Source: UBA6623 sp965238125 (GTDB taxonomy: Bacteria; Acidobacteriota; Terriglobia; Bryobacterales; UBA6623). From it: DNA of 64,000 bases. The stretch covers positions 3,100,001-3,164,000 of the forward strand of contig OZ250179.1 of the NCBI GenBank assembly GCA_965238125.1, written 5' to 3'. Shown here one piece after another: positions 8,376-16,534 of this stretch. The translations under genes and the position numbers were made by a program. Within the stretch, counting starts at the first letter, position 1. Each line of letters begins with the position of its first letter. A model generated the notes under the pieces. It had not been told where the DNA came from. It worked only from the letters and a program-made list of their open reading frames with translations, and ran no database searches.

Positions 8376-9632
8376 TTGGTGAACCGTAGAAAATCCCTCG
8401 TTTGTAATGTGAACGGCGTTCGAGTCGGCGGCGATCAGCCGATTGTCGTCCAGTCGATGACCAATACGGACACGGCGGACACAACAGCGACGGTGAACCA
8501 GACTCTGGATCTGGCTCGGGCCGGCTCCGAGTTGGTGCGCGTCACCGTCAACAATGACAAAGCCGCCCAAGCGGTCCCGGGCATCGTCGAGACGCTCGGA
8601 GGTTTTGGGGTCGACGTCCCCATCATCGGTGACTTTCATTACAACGGGCACATCTTACTCGCAAAGTACCCGGACTGCGCCCGCGCGCTCGCCAAGTACC
8701 GCATCAACCCCGGCAACGTCAATATCGGCAAGAAGCACGACGATAACTTCAGGACGATGATCGAAATTGCGGTCGCGAACGGCAAGCCCGTGCGCATCGG
8801 GGTCAATTGGGGCTCGCTCGATCAAGCGCTGCTGACACGCTTGATGGATGAGAACTCCGCCCGGCCCGATCCGAAAGCCGCCGACGAGGTCATGCGCGAG
8901 GCGATCGTTGTCAGCGCCCTCCATGCGGCCGAGGCCGCCGAGTCATACGGGATGAGGAAGGAACAGATCATCCTCAGCGCCAAAGTCTCCAACGTCCAGG
9001 ATTTGGTCGCCGTCTATCGCGACTTGGCCGCCCGATGCGATTACCCGCTTCACCTCGGCCTGACCGAGGCCGGGATGGGCGCCAAGGGCATTGTGGCCTC
9101 CACGGCGGGACTCGCCATATTACTTCAAGAGGGGATCGGCGACACCATTCGCGTCTCGCTCACCCCGCGGCCCGGCGGCGACCGGACCGAGGAAGTGCGC
9201 GTCTGCCAACAGATCCTGCAGTCGATGAACCTACGCAGTTTCGCCCCCCAGGTCACCGCGTGTCCCGGTTGCGGCCGCACGACCAGTACGTTCTTTCAAA
9301 AGATGGCGGATGAAATCGAAGGCTATCTTCGCGACCGGATGCCGCTGTGGAAGACGCAGTTTCAGGGCGTGGAAGAGATGAAAGTCGCCGTGATGGGCTG
9401 TGTAGTGAACGGTCCGGGAGAATCCAAGCACGCCAATATCGGCATTTCCCTGCCCGGCACGTTCGAGGAGCCGAAAGCCCCGGTTTATGTCGACGGCCGT
9501 TTGATGACGACGCTGAAGGGCGACCACATCGTGCGGGAATTTATTGGCATCCTCGACAACTACGTCGAGACGCATTATGCCTCGGAGGATTCGGAAGAGG
9601 CGGTCGAGCCCGCTGTCGGCGGGAAGACATAG
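8376..9632 (+). CDS. ispG: 4-hydroxy-3-methylbut-2-enyl diphosphate synthase (flavodoxin/ferredoxin) IspG
   Basis: IspG carries out the penultimate step of the MEP isoprenoid pathway, reducing methylerythritol cyclodiphosphate to HMBPP with a [4Fe-4S] cluster. The N-terminal TIM barrel starts with the expected VNGVRVGGDQPIVVQSMTNT. Cluster ligands are visible in CPGCGRTT and VMGCVVNGPGE near the C-terminus, followed by the conserved ESKHANIGISLPG block. The length of 418 residues fits the compact bacterial form, which lacks the large insert of plant enzymes. Start codons TTG 8376 and GTG 8379 are adjacent; a purine-rich GGGGCAGGG lies just upstream. The gene appears monocistronic. Confidence 0.95.
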   Translation: MVNRRKSLVCNVNGVRVGGDQPIVVQSMTNTDTADTTATVNQTLDLARAGSELVRVTVNNDKAAQAVPGIVETLGGFGVDVPIIGDFHYNGHILLAKYPDCARALAKYRINPGNVNIGKKHDDNFRTMIEIAVANGKPVRIGVNWGSLDQALLTRLMDENSARPDPKAADEVMREAIVVSALHAAEAAESYGMRKEQIILSAKVSNVQDLVAVYRDLAARCDYPLHLGLTEAGMGAKGIVASTAGLAILLQEGIGDTIRVSLTPRPGGDRTEEVRVCQQILQSMNLRSFAPQVTACPGCGRTTSTFFQKMADEIEGYLRDRMPLWKTQFQGVEEMKVAVMGCVVNGPGESKHANIGISLPGTFEEPKAPVYVDGRLMTTLKGDHIVREFIGILDNYVETHYASEDSEEAVEPAVGGKT

Positions 9633-9783
9633 GCCGACCCTCCATGGCACCGAGTCGTGTAGGTGTGTGAAGTGGGGCTTCCCGCCCCGGATTTCCAAAA
9701 CGAAGCTGAAGGATTGGAGATCACGAATTGTGATGTCCAATGAGGACGCCAAGATAGGGGCCGCGGCACACGATGCTCGGCTT

Positions 9784-10053
9784 TTAGCCGGCGGCCAGGC
9801 CGTTGACTTTCAAGCTGAGACGGGATTTCAGGCGCGAGGCAGTGTTCTTTTTCATGACGCCCTTTTGGACCGAGCGGTCCAACGCCCTGACGGCGGAAGA
9901 GAGAAGCCGTTGCGCTCCCTCGCTGTCGTTGGCTTCGATCGCCTTGCGCAACTTCTTCACTTGCGTGCGCATGCTCTTTTTGTTGCGGTGGTTCACTACC
10001 GCGCGCCGCTCGATTTGGCGCGCCTTTTTGATTGCTGATGATGTGTTGGCCAT
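9784..10053 (-). CDS. rpsT: Small ribosomal subunit protein bS20
   Basis: The 89-residue basic protein begins MANTSSAIKKARQIERRAVV and shows the three-helix bS20 pattern, with the conserved NHRNKKSMRTQVKKLRKAI segment and KGVMKKNTASRLKSRLS near the end. bS20 binds 16S rRNA during 30S assembly. The start ATG is clear. It is convergent with ispG, leaving a 151-base gap (9633-9783) in which I see no gene. Confidence 0.95.
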   Translation of the reverse strand: MANTSSAIKKARQIERRAVVNHRNKKSMRTQVKKLRKAIEANDSEGAQRLLSSAVRALDRSVQKGVMKKNTASRLKSRLSLKVNGLAAG

Positions 10054-10156
10054 GAAAGTGTCAACTGGAAAGACGGATCGATCTACTGGAAACTTCAGAA
10101 TACCTACAGGGGCGAAGAAGTGTCAAACCATTGCATGGTCGATGTTTGCGCGCTGA

Positions 10157-12595
10157 TTATTGCGGGCGCAGGGTCAGCAGTGTCTTGCCCGGGTCGGCAA
10201 CCACACGGCTCGGACGGTTCTGAAGCACAACCCGAAATTCCGTGATTTCGCCCTCGGTCCGGATGTACTTGGTCAACGATCGGCCCGGCGTGGTGTGGAT
10301 CTCGACGGGCACGGTTACCGAGAACGATTCGGGTACGCCGGTTTGGACCAGCCGCCCTTGCAAGGTATAGCGAGGACCCTTCCCCTCAATGCGGTAATCC
10401 ACGCTCAGCTTGGGAATCCCGGTGTCGTAAACCCACTGGTCGAAAAAGTTCTCCAGGCCGGGGTCGGGGTAGCCCTCGGGAATGTAGTCGGCGGCTAAGC
10501 GGCGGAACTGCTCGGTCGTGAGGTCCTTGTATTCGAAACTTTCAAGCAGACGACGCAAGAAAGCGAAAAAGTCCGGGTCGCCGAAGATTCCCCGGAGCAT
10601 GTGAATGATCCAAGCTCCTTTTTCGTAGACGATGAGGCGGCGGGCGTTCGGGAACTTCGACGAACGCAGCCGCTCGCCAAGCGCGATCGCGCCGGCGCTT
10701 TCCATGGTGTCTCCGTCTTCGTTGCGTTCGAGCAAGCGCTCACGGTAAGCCGCCAGCATCTCGTCGCGCGCCTCGACGCCTTGCTCGTGCTCGAGCAACA
10801 GCAGCGCTGAATACGTCGCCAAGGCTTCCATCAGCCAGACATCGGAGGGTGAGTGAACGGTGACGACGTTGCCCCACCACTGGTGCGCAATTTCGTGCGC
10901 GGGCAGCATCCGGCTGTAGAAGACCTGTTGGAAGCGCGACATCTCGTCGAACGGAGCGTCGCCGGGCCTTAGGTAACTGATGGTGGGGGCGTAGACCAGG
11001 CCCGGAAAGCCTTGGCCGAAGTCGCCGGGGATCGGCGAGATCACGATCTCCGACGTCGCCGGTGGGCCGAACCTGTCGCGGAAGAATTTCAGCGCCGCGG
11101 CTCCCGCGTCGGCGACCTCTTCAAGGTGCTGCGTGGGCTCGGGCGCGGCCCGCTGCGGTCCTTCGAGCAGGACGCTCGGCTTGGCCTCGCGCTTGGACCC
11201 CGGAAACGTGTCCATTGCGGTCTTCGGAAACGGATTGACAAGCAGCATCGCCGCCGGCTTGGGGCGAAGGCCCTGCTCGACACCCCGATAAGCGCAGGCT
11301 TCGATCCGTAGATCGCCGACCTGGCGGGACGCCCTTTCGTAGACCCCCAAATTAAAACCCGCCACCCGTATAGGCTTCTCGGAACGAAACAGCGAGGACC
11401 GCACGCCGCCCCGGCTGGATGTTTCGGTTCGTCGGCCGGTGGCGACCAAGTCGAAGCGCGCCGGGTAGTCAAACCGCAGCTCGAAATTCGTGAAGTCGGT
11501 TCGGACCCTCGGGTACCACGTATCTCGGCTGCCCACGTAATAAACGCCTTCGCCGGCTTCACCGATCACTTTGCCCTCGTAGCGAAATTCGATTTCGTGC
11601 CGTGAACCGGGGTCGAGCGGTTCCTCGACGGCCATGGCGAAGAAGTTGCTGCTTCGATAGGGCGACTCGGCGGCGCCGGGATGGTCGAATTGAAGAAATT
11701 CCACCGGCTCGCCGTCGAGCACAATTTCGGAAATCCGCAGCCGGCGCGAAAGCTCAAAGGCGTAGATCTTGGCCCCGCGGCCGCTCGGCGTTAAGACCGC
11801 CCTGGCGCGAACATCCATCCGTAAGTCGTCGGCCAAGCGCGTCTCGATGCGGTAGTCGCTCAGCAAGCCCGCCGGTTCGATCCGGCGGCGGCGCCCGGCA
11901 ACGAAATTTTTCCCCGGGAAGCGACACCACGCTTCGTAGAACTGGCGATTTTCGCGCCAAACAATCTGGCCGATGTTGACCTGCTCGGCTTGCCTCGAGT
12001 CGATGACCACCTCGAAGCGCCCCCTCGCCCCGCCGCCGATCACGGCCCCGAAGAAACCGCCGGCCGGATCACGCCGCTCGGCAAGGTCGGCGAGCAACGA
12101 GAGTTCGACCCCGGCGAAAAGGTTCGCCATAACAGAGTTCCATCGAGGCGCAATGCGGCCGCCGGCCTCGCGGTCGAGCTTGCTGCTCGGGTTCGTTCGC
12201 AGAGCTTCACGCAACACGGCGCCGGTGTCGTCGGTGAAGAACATCATGGCGCTGCGGAAACGCTCGTTGAGCACCGGCTCGGACGTAAAGCGCGCCAACG
12301 ATACGCGTTCCTGCTTGGAGGGTGGGAATAGGATGATTTCGCCTCGATCGGCGGCATCGCCGGCGACAAACAGCGCGGCGAATGTGCGTCCGGCGAAGGG
12401 CCGGGCAAAGATAAGGTGGCCGTCGACGAAATAGAATTTGACGTCTTCGCGCTCTACAAAGAGGTCGCGAACGCGATAGCACTGCTCGGGATCAAGCCGC
12501 GTCGCCCGAATGCCGGCCAGTTGTTCGGAGGCCCATCCGGCCCAAGCCGGCGCGACTTGGCAGAGCAGAATCAGGATGAAGCACAAGCGCCGCAT
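10157..12595 (-). CDS. M1-family zinc metallopeptidase (aminopeptidase N-like), exported
   Basis: The 812-residue product carries the M1 zinc motif HEIAHQWWG, with the first histidine at residue 567; the third ligand glutamate is in WLMEALATYSALL about 20 residues later. Upstream are the long beta-sandwich domains typical of the family. I chose ATG 12595 because it places a signal peptide (MRRLCFILILLCQVAPAWA) at the N-terminus. An upstream in-frame start at 12709 would bury it. M1 enzymes release N-terminal amino acids from peptides. The usual GAMEN exopeptidase motif is not evident, so the exact peptidase activity is uncertain. A 7-bp tandem repeat array lies upstream. Confidence 0.88.
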   Translation of the reverse strand: MRRLCFILILLCQVAPAWAGWASEQLAGIRATRLDPEQCYRVRDLFVEREDVKFYFVDGHLIFARPFAGRTFAALFVAGDAADRGEIILFPPSKQERVSLARFTSEPVLNERFRSAMMFFTDDTGAVLREALRTNPSSKLDREAGGRIAPRWNSVMANLFAGVELSLLADLAERRDPAGGFFGAVIGGGARGRFEVVIDSRQAEQVNIGQIVWRENRQFYEAWCRFPGKNFVAGRRRRIEPAGLLSDYRIETRLADDLRMDVRARAVLTPSGRGAKIYAFELSRRLRISEIVLDGEPVEFLQFDHPGAAESPYRSSNFFAMAVEEPLDPGSRHEIEFRYEGKVIGEAGEGVYYVGSRDTWYPRVRTDFTNFELRFDYPARFDLVATGRRTETSSRGGVRSSLFRSEKPIRVAGFNLGVYERASRQVGDLRIEACAYRGVEQGLRPKPAAMLLVNPFPKTAMDTFPGSKREAKPSVLLEGPQRAAPEPTQHLEEVADAGAAALKFFRDRFGPPATSEIVISPIPGDFGQGFPGLVYAPTISYLRPGDAPFDEMSRFQQVFYSRMLPAHEIAHQWWGNVVTVHSPSDVWLMEALATYSALLLLEHEQGVEARDEMLAAYRERLLERNEDGDTMESAGAIALGERLRSSKFPNARRLIVYEKGAWIIHMLRGIFGDPDFFAFLRRLLESFEYKDLTTEQFRRLAADYIPEGYPDPGLENFFDQWVYDTGIPKLSVDYRIEGKGPRYTLQGRLVQTGVPESFSVTVPVEIHTTPGRSLTKYIRTEGEITEFRVVLQNRPSRVVADPGKTLLTLRPQ

Positions 12596-12720
12596 TCGCT
12601 GCCTAGAGACGCGATTGTTCAACGGCGCGAAACGGGAAGGCTTCCATGGGCGGTCGGCGAATTGCATCGTAGCACCGGTTACCACCGCCGTATTGGATAA
12701 GAGAACCACGAGCGCCTTTT

Positions 12721-12790
12721 CGGTTCACGGTTCACGGTTCACGGTTCACGGTTCACGGTTCACGGTCCAGGGTCCAGGGTTCACGGTTCA
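12721..12790. repeat. Heptanucleotide tandem repeat (CGGTTCA)10
   Basis: Ten consecutive 7-base units lie between the start of the M1 peptidase gene and the end of mqnC. Units 1-6 and 10 are exact CGGTTCA. Units 7-9 are variants (CGGTCCA, GGGTCCA, GGGTTCA). The array is non-coding and would be prone to length change by slippage. Confidence 0.95.
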
Positions 12791-12811
12791 CCAAACGTCC
12801 GTACGCCTCGC

Positions 12812-13846
12812 TCAGTTCAGATACATCGTGCGGTAGAGGGTGTCGCGCTGTTTGGGGACAAAGCCCGCGTCACGAATCATGCGCCGCAGGTCTTCTTCCG
12901 TCGCGCTATGAGAGGCCCCGGCTTGGCGCACGACGTTTTCTTCGAGCATCACGCTGCCGACATCGTTGCCTCCAAAGCGCAGGCCTAATTGACAGACCTT
13001 GAGCCCTTGCGTCACCCAGGAGGTCTGGACGTTCACCACGTTGTCGAGATAAATACGGCAGAGCGCCAGCGTCTTGAGGAATTCCACGGCGGTGACTTCC
13101 TGGGTCACTCGTCGGCCGAGAGCCGTATTGTCGGGCTGAAACGGCCAAGGAATGAAAGCTGTGAATCCGCCTGTTTCGTCCTGTAGCCGGCGCAGCAACT
13201 CAAGGTGGTTGACGCGGTGCTCGTAGGTCTCACCGCAACCGAACATCATTGTCGCCGTGGTTCGCATACCCAACTCGTGAGCCGTGCGGTGGACGTCGAT
13301 CCACTCGGCGCTGTTGCACTTGAGCCGCGCGATGCGCACGCGCACTTCGTCATCAAGAATTTCCGCGCCCGCGCCCGGAATCGAGTCCAGTCCGGCGTCG
13401 CGCATTCTTGCAATGGTGTCGCGAATCGATAGATTACTGACCTCGGCGATCGTGAGGATTTCAGGGGCCGAGAGACAGTGCAAGTGGATCGCGTAGTTCT
13501 TCTTGATCCACGAAAACAGATCCTCGAAATATTCGATCTTCAAATCGGGATTGACGCCGCCTTGCATCAGCACGCCGGTGCCGCCGAGATCGATCGTCTC
13601 TTGAATTTTTTGCCCGATGGTTTCCTTGGGCAGCAGATAGCCCTCGGCATCGCCCATGGGACGGTAGAAGGCGCAAAAACTGCAGTATTCGGTGCAGAAA
13701 TTCGTGTGGTTGATATTGCGGTCGATAATGTAGGTGGCGACCGGCTCGGGATGGAATTTGCGGCGAACGGCATTGGCTTCTTGTCCGACGCCGATCAGAT
13801 CGTCGCTTTCGAGATATTCAAGCGCTTGCGAGGGGGTGATTCTCAT
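12812..13846 (-). CDS. mqnC: Cyclic dehypoxanthinyl futalosine synthase MqnC (radical SAM)
   Basis: MqnC cyclises dehypoxanthine futalosine in the futalosine pathway to menaquinone. The 344-residue protein has the radical SAM motif NFCTEYCSFCAFYR, with cluster cysteines C51, C55 and C58. LMQGGVNPDLKIEYFEDLF and PGAGAEILDDEVR are characteristic of the MqnC/MqnE/CofH group, and the absence of an extended N-terminus favours MqnC. The ATG overlaps the TGA of mqnA, so the two form one operon transcribed leftward. mqnB, mqnD and mqnE are not in the window. Confidence 0.92.
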   Translation of the reverse strand: MRITPSQALEYLESDDLIGVGQEANAVRRKFHPEPVATYIIDRNINHTNFCTEYCSFCAFYRPMGDAEGYLLPKETIGQKIQETIDLGGTGVLMQGGVNPDLKIEYFEDLFSWIKKNYAIHLHCLSAPEILTIAEVSNLSIRDTIARMRDAGLDSIPGAGAEILDDEVRVRIARLKCNSAEWIDVHRTAHELGMRTTATMMFGCGETYEHRVNHLELLRRLQDETGGFTAFIPWPFQPDNTALGRRVTQEVTAVEFLKTLALCRIYLDNVVNVQTSWVTQGLKVCQLGLRFGGNDVGSVMLEENVVRQAGASHSATEEDLRRMIRDAGFVPKQRDTLYRTMYLN

Positions 13847-14685
13847 TCCGCTCCCGCGACGGCCGGTTCGTCCATGTAGGCGACTTCGGGGCGGGAATCG
13901 ACCAGGCCGAGCTCGGCGGCCGAGCGCAAGAAAGTCACGAGGCTGCGCTGTTCACGCTCCCCCAAACCGAAACTCGTGTTGGTTGTCAGGTAGGAGCGAA
14001 TCAGGTCGGGGGCGAGATCTCGCTCGACGCTTTCCACGTCGACGATTTCATCGAGATGTTCGAGCCCATAGGTCGCCGAGTCCTGGAAGCTCTGCGGCAG
14101 CGCCGGGTCGGCGGCAAGGTTCTTCACCGCCCAGACGGCGAAGACCATCGGCAAGCCGGTCAGATCCCACCATTCCGCGCCCAAGTCATAAACAAAGAGT
14201 GGTTGGCCTTTCCAATCCGCTTGTTCGGGATCAAGGCGGAGGGCCGGGTCACCGATGATGAGCCCGGCGTCCGCTACCTCGAGCATTTCATCGAGCCGCG
14301 GAGGATAGGGCCGCACGCGCGGCCGAATGCCGAATCGCCGCGCCAACAAGACCTGCGTCAGCGCGACGGAGGTGCGCGAGCCGGTATCGGCGGCGAACGA
14401 CTCGATCGCCTCCATGGGTTTGCGCGAGAACAACAAAACGCTGCGAACGCGTTCGTTGGCCGCAATCGAAGTTCCCGGCAGGACCAATAAATCGGATTGC
14501 TCGGCCAGCTCGATTACCGGCACCAGGCCGATGTCGGCGTCGCCGGCCTTGAGCGCATCGGCGCAACCGGCGGGGAGTTCAAAACGCAGGTCGTAGAGCC
14601 CCTGTTGAGGACCGCGGGTAAAGCCCCAAACCAGCGGCGCGGTGTTGAGGTAGCTGACGGCGCAGACGCGGAGTTGATCGACCAT
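13843..14685 (-). CDS. mqnA: Chorismate dehydratase MqnA
   Basis: MqnA removes water from chorismate to give 3-enolpyruvylbenzoate, the first committed step of futalosine-route menaquinone synthesis. The 280-residue protein begins MVDQLRVCAVSYLNTAPLVW, the family signature, and has the periplasmic-binding-protein-like fold pattern with ADIGLVPVIELA and SVLLFSRKPM. I placed the start at ATG 14685; the open frame continues upstream without similarity. It is translationally coupled to mqnC. Its promoter would lie in the 102-base gap shared with the divergent M24 peptidase gene. Confidence 0.9.
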   Translation of the reverse strand: MVDQLRVCAVSYLNTAPLVWGFTRGPQQGLYDLRFELPAGCADALKAGDADIGLVPVIELAEQSDLLVLPGTSIAANERVRSVLLFSRKPMEAIESFAADTGSRTSVALTQVLLARRFGIRPRVRPYPPRLDEMLEVADAGLIIGDPALRLDPEQADWKGQPLFVYDLGAEWWDLTGLPMVFAVWAVKNLAADPALPQSFQDSATYGLEHLDEIVDVESVERDLAPDLIRSYLTTNTSFGLGEREQRSLVTFLRSAAELGLVDSRPEVAYMDEPAVAGAE

Positions 14686-14787
14686 GAGCGGAGTTTCAAT
14701 TGTATCAAAACGCCTCGCGAAAGCCCTCGCGGAATGCGATCGAACACACGAGCCCGATCGAACGTTCCAGCTTGCTACTTTGTGGAA

Positions 14788-15963
14788 ATGGACCTTTCTG
14801 AAATCCAAGAGCAACTCCGGGCGGAAAACGTCGACGGCTGGCTGTTTTTCGACCATCATCACCGCGACCCGATCGCCTACCGCGTGCTGGGGCTGGACGC
14901 CTCGGGACATGTATCACGCCGTTGGTATTATTGGATCCCGACCGAGGGCGAACCGCTCAAACTCGTGCACCGCATCGAAGACTGGGTCCTCGACTCGCTG
15001 CCCGGTGAAAGGCGGCGCTACTCGGCCTGGCCCGAGCAACGCGCACTGCTGGGGGAAACCCTGGCTGGGGCCGAAACAATCGCCATGCAGTATTCGCCCG
15101 ATTGCATGATCCCCTATGTGTCGCTGGTCGATGGCGGAACGGTCGATTTGGTTCGCTCGCTCGGCAAGAAAGTCGTTAGCTCCGCGGCTCTGGTGCAGTT
15201 CTTCGAGGCACGTTGGTCCCAAGAGCAGCTCGACGGGCATATGGAGGCGGGACGGCGGGTCGATAAAGTGCTGGCGGAAGCGTTCGCCGAAATCGGCCGC
15301 CGCGTCGGGGCCGAAGGAAGCGTCGAGGAATTCGCGATCGCGCAATTCATTCGAAGGCGCTTCGCGGAAGAAGATCTCCATGCCGAGGACGGACCGATCG
15401 TCGGGGTCAATCAAAACAGCGGCAACCCGCACTACGCACCGACCGAAGAGCGGACGTCGACGATCCGGGCGAACGATTTTGTCCTCATCGATCTGTGGGC
15501 GAAGCGGAACGAGCCGGGGTCGGTCTACTACGACATTACTTGGACGGGGTTTGTCGGCGCCGAGCCGCCGAGCGAGATTCAAAACGTTTTCGAGATTGTC
15601 CGCGGGGCTCGTGATCACGCGGTGGAGACGGTGCAGTCGGCGTTGCGGGCCGGGCGGGCGCTTGCGGCGTACGAAGTGGATGACGCGACGCGGGGTTTCA
15701 TCTCCGAAAGAGGATTCGGCGAGCAGTTCGTCCATCGCACCGGCCACTCGATCGGCGAGGAAGTGCACGGCAACGGAGCCAATATCGACAACCTGGAAAC
15801 CCGCGACGAGCGGCCGATCATTCCCCGGACTTGTTTTTCGATCGAACCCGGTGTGTATTTGCCCGAGTTCGGAGTGCGCTGCGAGATTGATTGCTATGTT
15901 TCGGAAGGCGATGCGGGACCGACGGGGCGCGTGCAAGAGGAGATTGTGCGCATTGGGGGATGA
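14788..15963 (+). CDS. M24-family metallopeptidase (Xaa-Pro aminopeptidase-like)
   Basis: The 391-residue protein has an N-terminal creatinase-like domain (MDLSEIQEQLRAENVDGWLF) followed by the pita-bread catalytic domain. Metal-binding residues are recognisable in FVLIDLWAKR (first aspartate) and RTGHSIGEEVHG (histidine), with glutamates in CFSIEPGVYLPEFGVRCEID. Members cleave the N-terminal residue ahead of proline using two divalent metals. The start is ATG 14788; the open frame reaches further upstream but runs antiparallel to mqnA. It is divergent from mqnA. Confidence 0.88.
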   Translation: MDLSEIQEQLRAENVDGWLFFDHHHRDPIAYRVLGLDASGHVSRRWYYWIPTEGEPLKLVHRIEDWVLDSLPGERRRYSAWPEQRALLGETLAGAETIAMQYSPDCMIPYVSLVDGGTVDLVRSLGKKVVSSAALVQFFEARWSQEQLDGHMEAGRRVDKVLAEAFAEIGRRVGAEGSVEEFAIAQFIRRRFAEEDLHAEDGPIVGVNQNSGNPHYAPTEERTSTIRANDFVLIDLWAKRNEPGSVYYDITWTGFVGAEPPSEIQNVFEIVRGARDHAVETVQSALRAGRALAAYEVDDATRGFISERGFGEQFVHRTGHSIGEEVHGNGANIDNLETRDERPIIPRTCFSIEPGVYLPEFGVRCEIDCYVSEGDAGPTGRVQEEIVRIGG

Positions 15964-16010
15964 GGCACCCTCCAGTAAACTGAGATTACGTTTCAACTTC
16001 CGGTGCGTTC

Positions 16011-16235
16011 ATGGCGATCACGGTCAGCATCCACAAGGTAAAAGCGCAACTGTCGCGACTGGTTGAGCGCGTCATCGAAGGAGAGGAAGTCATCATCACC
16101 AAGGCAGGGGAGCCCGTGGCGAAGCTCACGCGTTGGCAACCGGTCCGCACCCGCAAGTTCGGCACAGCCAAAGGGAAGATCAAGATCCTGCCAGGGTTCG
16201 ACAATCCAGTGCCGGGGTTCGAAGAATCCTACTGA
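16011..16235 (+). CDS. Phd/YefM-type antitoxin, orphan
   Basis: The 74-residue protein opens MAITVSIHKVKAQLSRLVER, the DNA-binding N-terminus of type II antitoxins of the Phd/YefM/VapB-like group. EGEEVIITKAGEPVAKLT, the family hallmark, follows. The C-terminal KGKIKILPGFDNPVPGF is the toxin-wrapping segment usually seen with PIN-domain toxins. No toxin gene follows: the next 300 bases are repeat R1. It is either an orphan or the survivor of a decayed pair. Such antitoxins normally repress their own operon. Confidence 0.82.
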   Translation: MAITVSIHKVKAQLSRLVERVIEGEEVIITKAGEPVAKLTRWQPVRTRKFGTAKGKIKILPGFDNPVPGFEESY

Positions 16236-16534
16236 GCGCCGGTATAGTCCGCGGTGCAAGTCCGGCTACGTGAAAAATGGGTACAGTCCGTTTCTATGAA
16301 CGCACGGCATTCATGATACGACCATGAAAACGGGCGTCGGTGACGAGGCAGGTCGGATGGCAGGCTTCGCTCCTGTCGCCCTGTCAGGGCTCGATTCCGT
16401 TTGATTCCGTACCTGGGGTTTCGCCTTTGACTCCACCCCAGGCTATATTCCTGCCGCCGCTTCGCGGCTCAAGGTGTTTGCGGTGTTGCCGGACGCAAAT
16501 CGGCCGGCAGTCCCGCTTTTTCGCCAAGACCGGC
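16236..16534. repeat. Dispersed intergenic repeat R1, copy B
   Basis: This gap between the antitoxin and receptor genes is R1. The 5' segment GTGCAAGTCC starts at about 16254 and is followed by CTACGTGAAAAATGGGTACAG. The core with two hairpins spans about 16321-16470 and ends in GCCGCCGCTTCGCGGCTC. It matches copies at about 3256-3379 and 55716-55845. No open frame looks coding. Confidence 0.75.

Noticed and set aside
12721..12790. Possible CRISPR array
   Set aside because: Units are 7 bases with no spacers; it is a simple tandem repeat. No CRISPR or cas genes were seen anywhere.
14914..15996. Minus-strand ORF of 360 codons
   Set aside because: Antisense to the M24 peptidase gene; typical GC-driven shadow.
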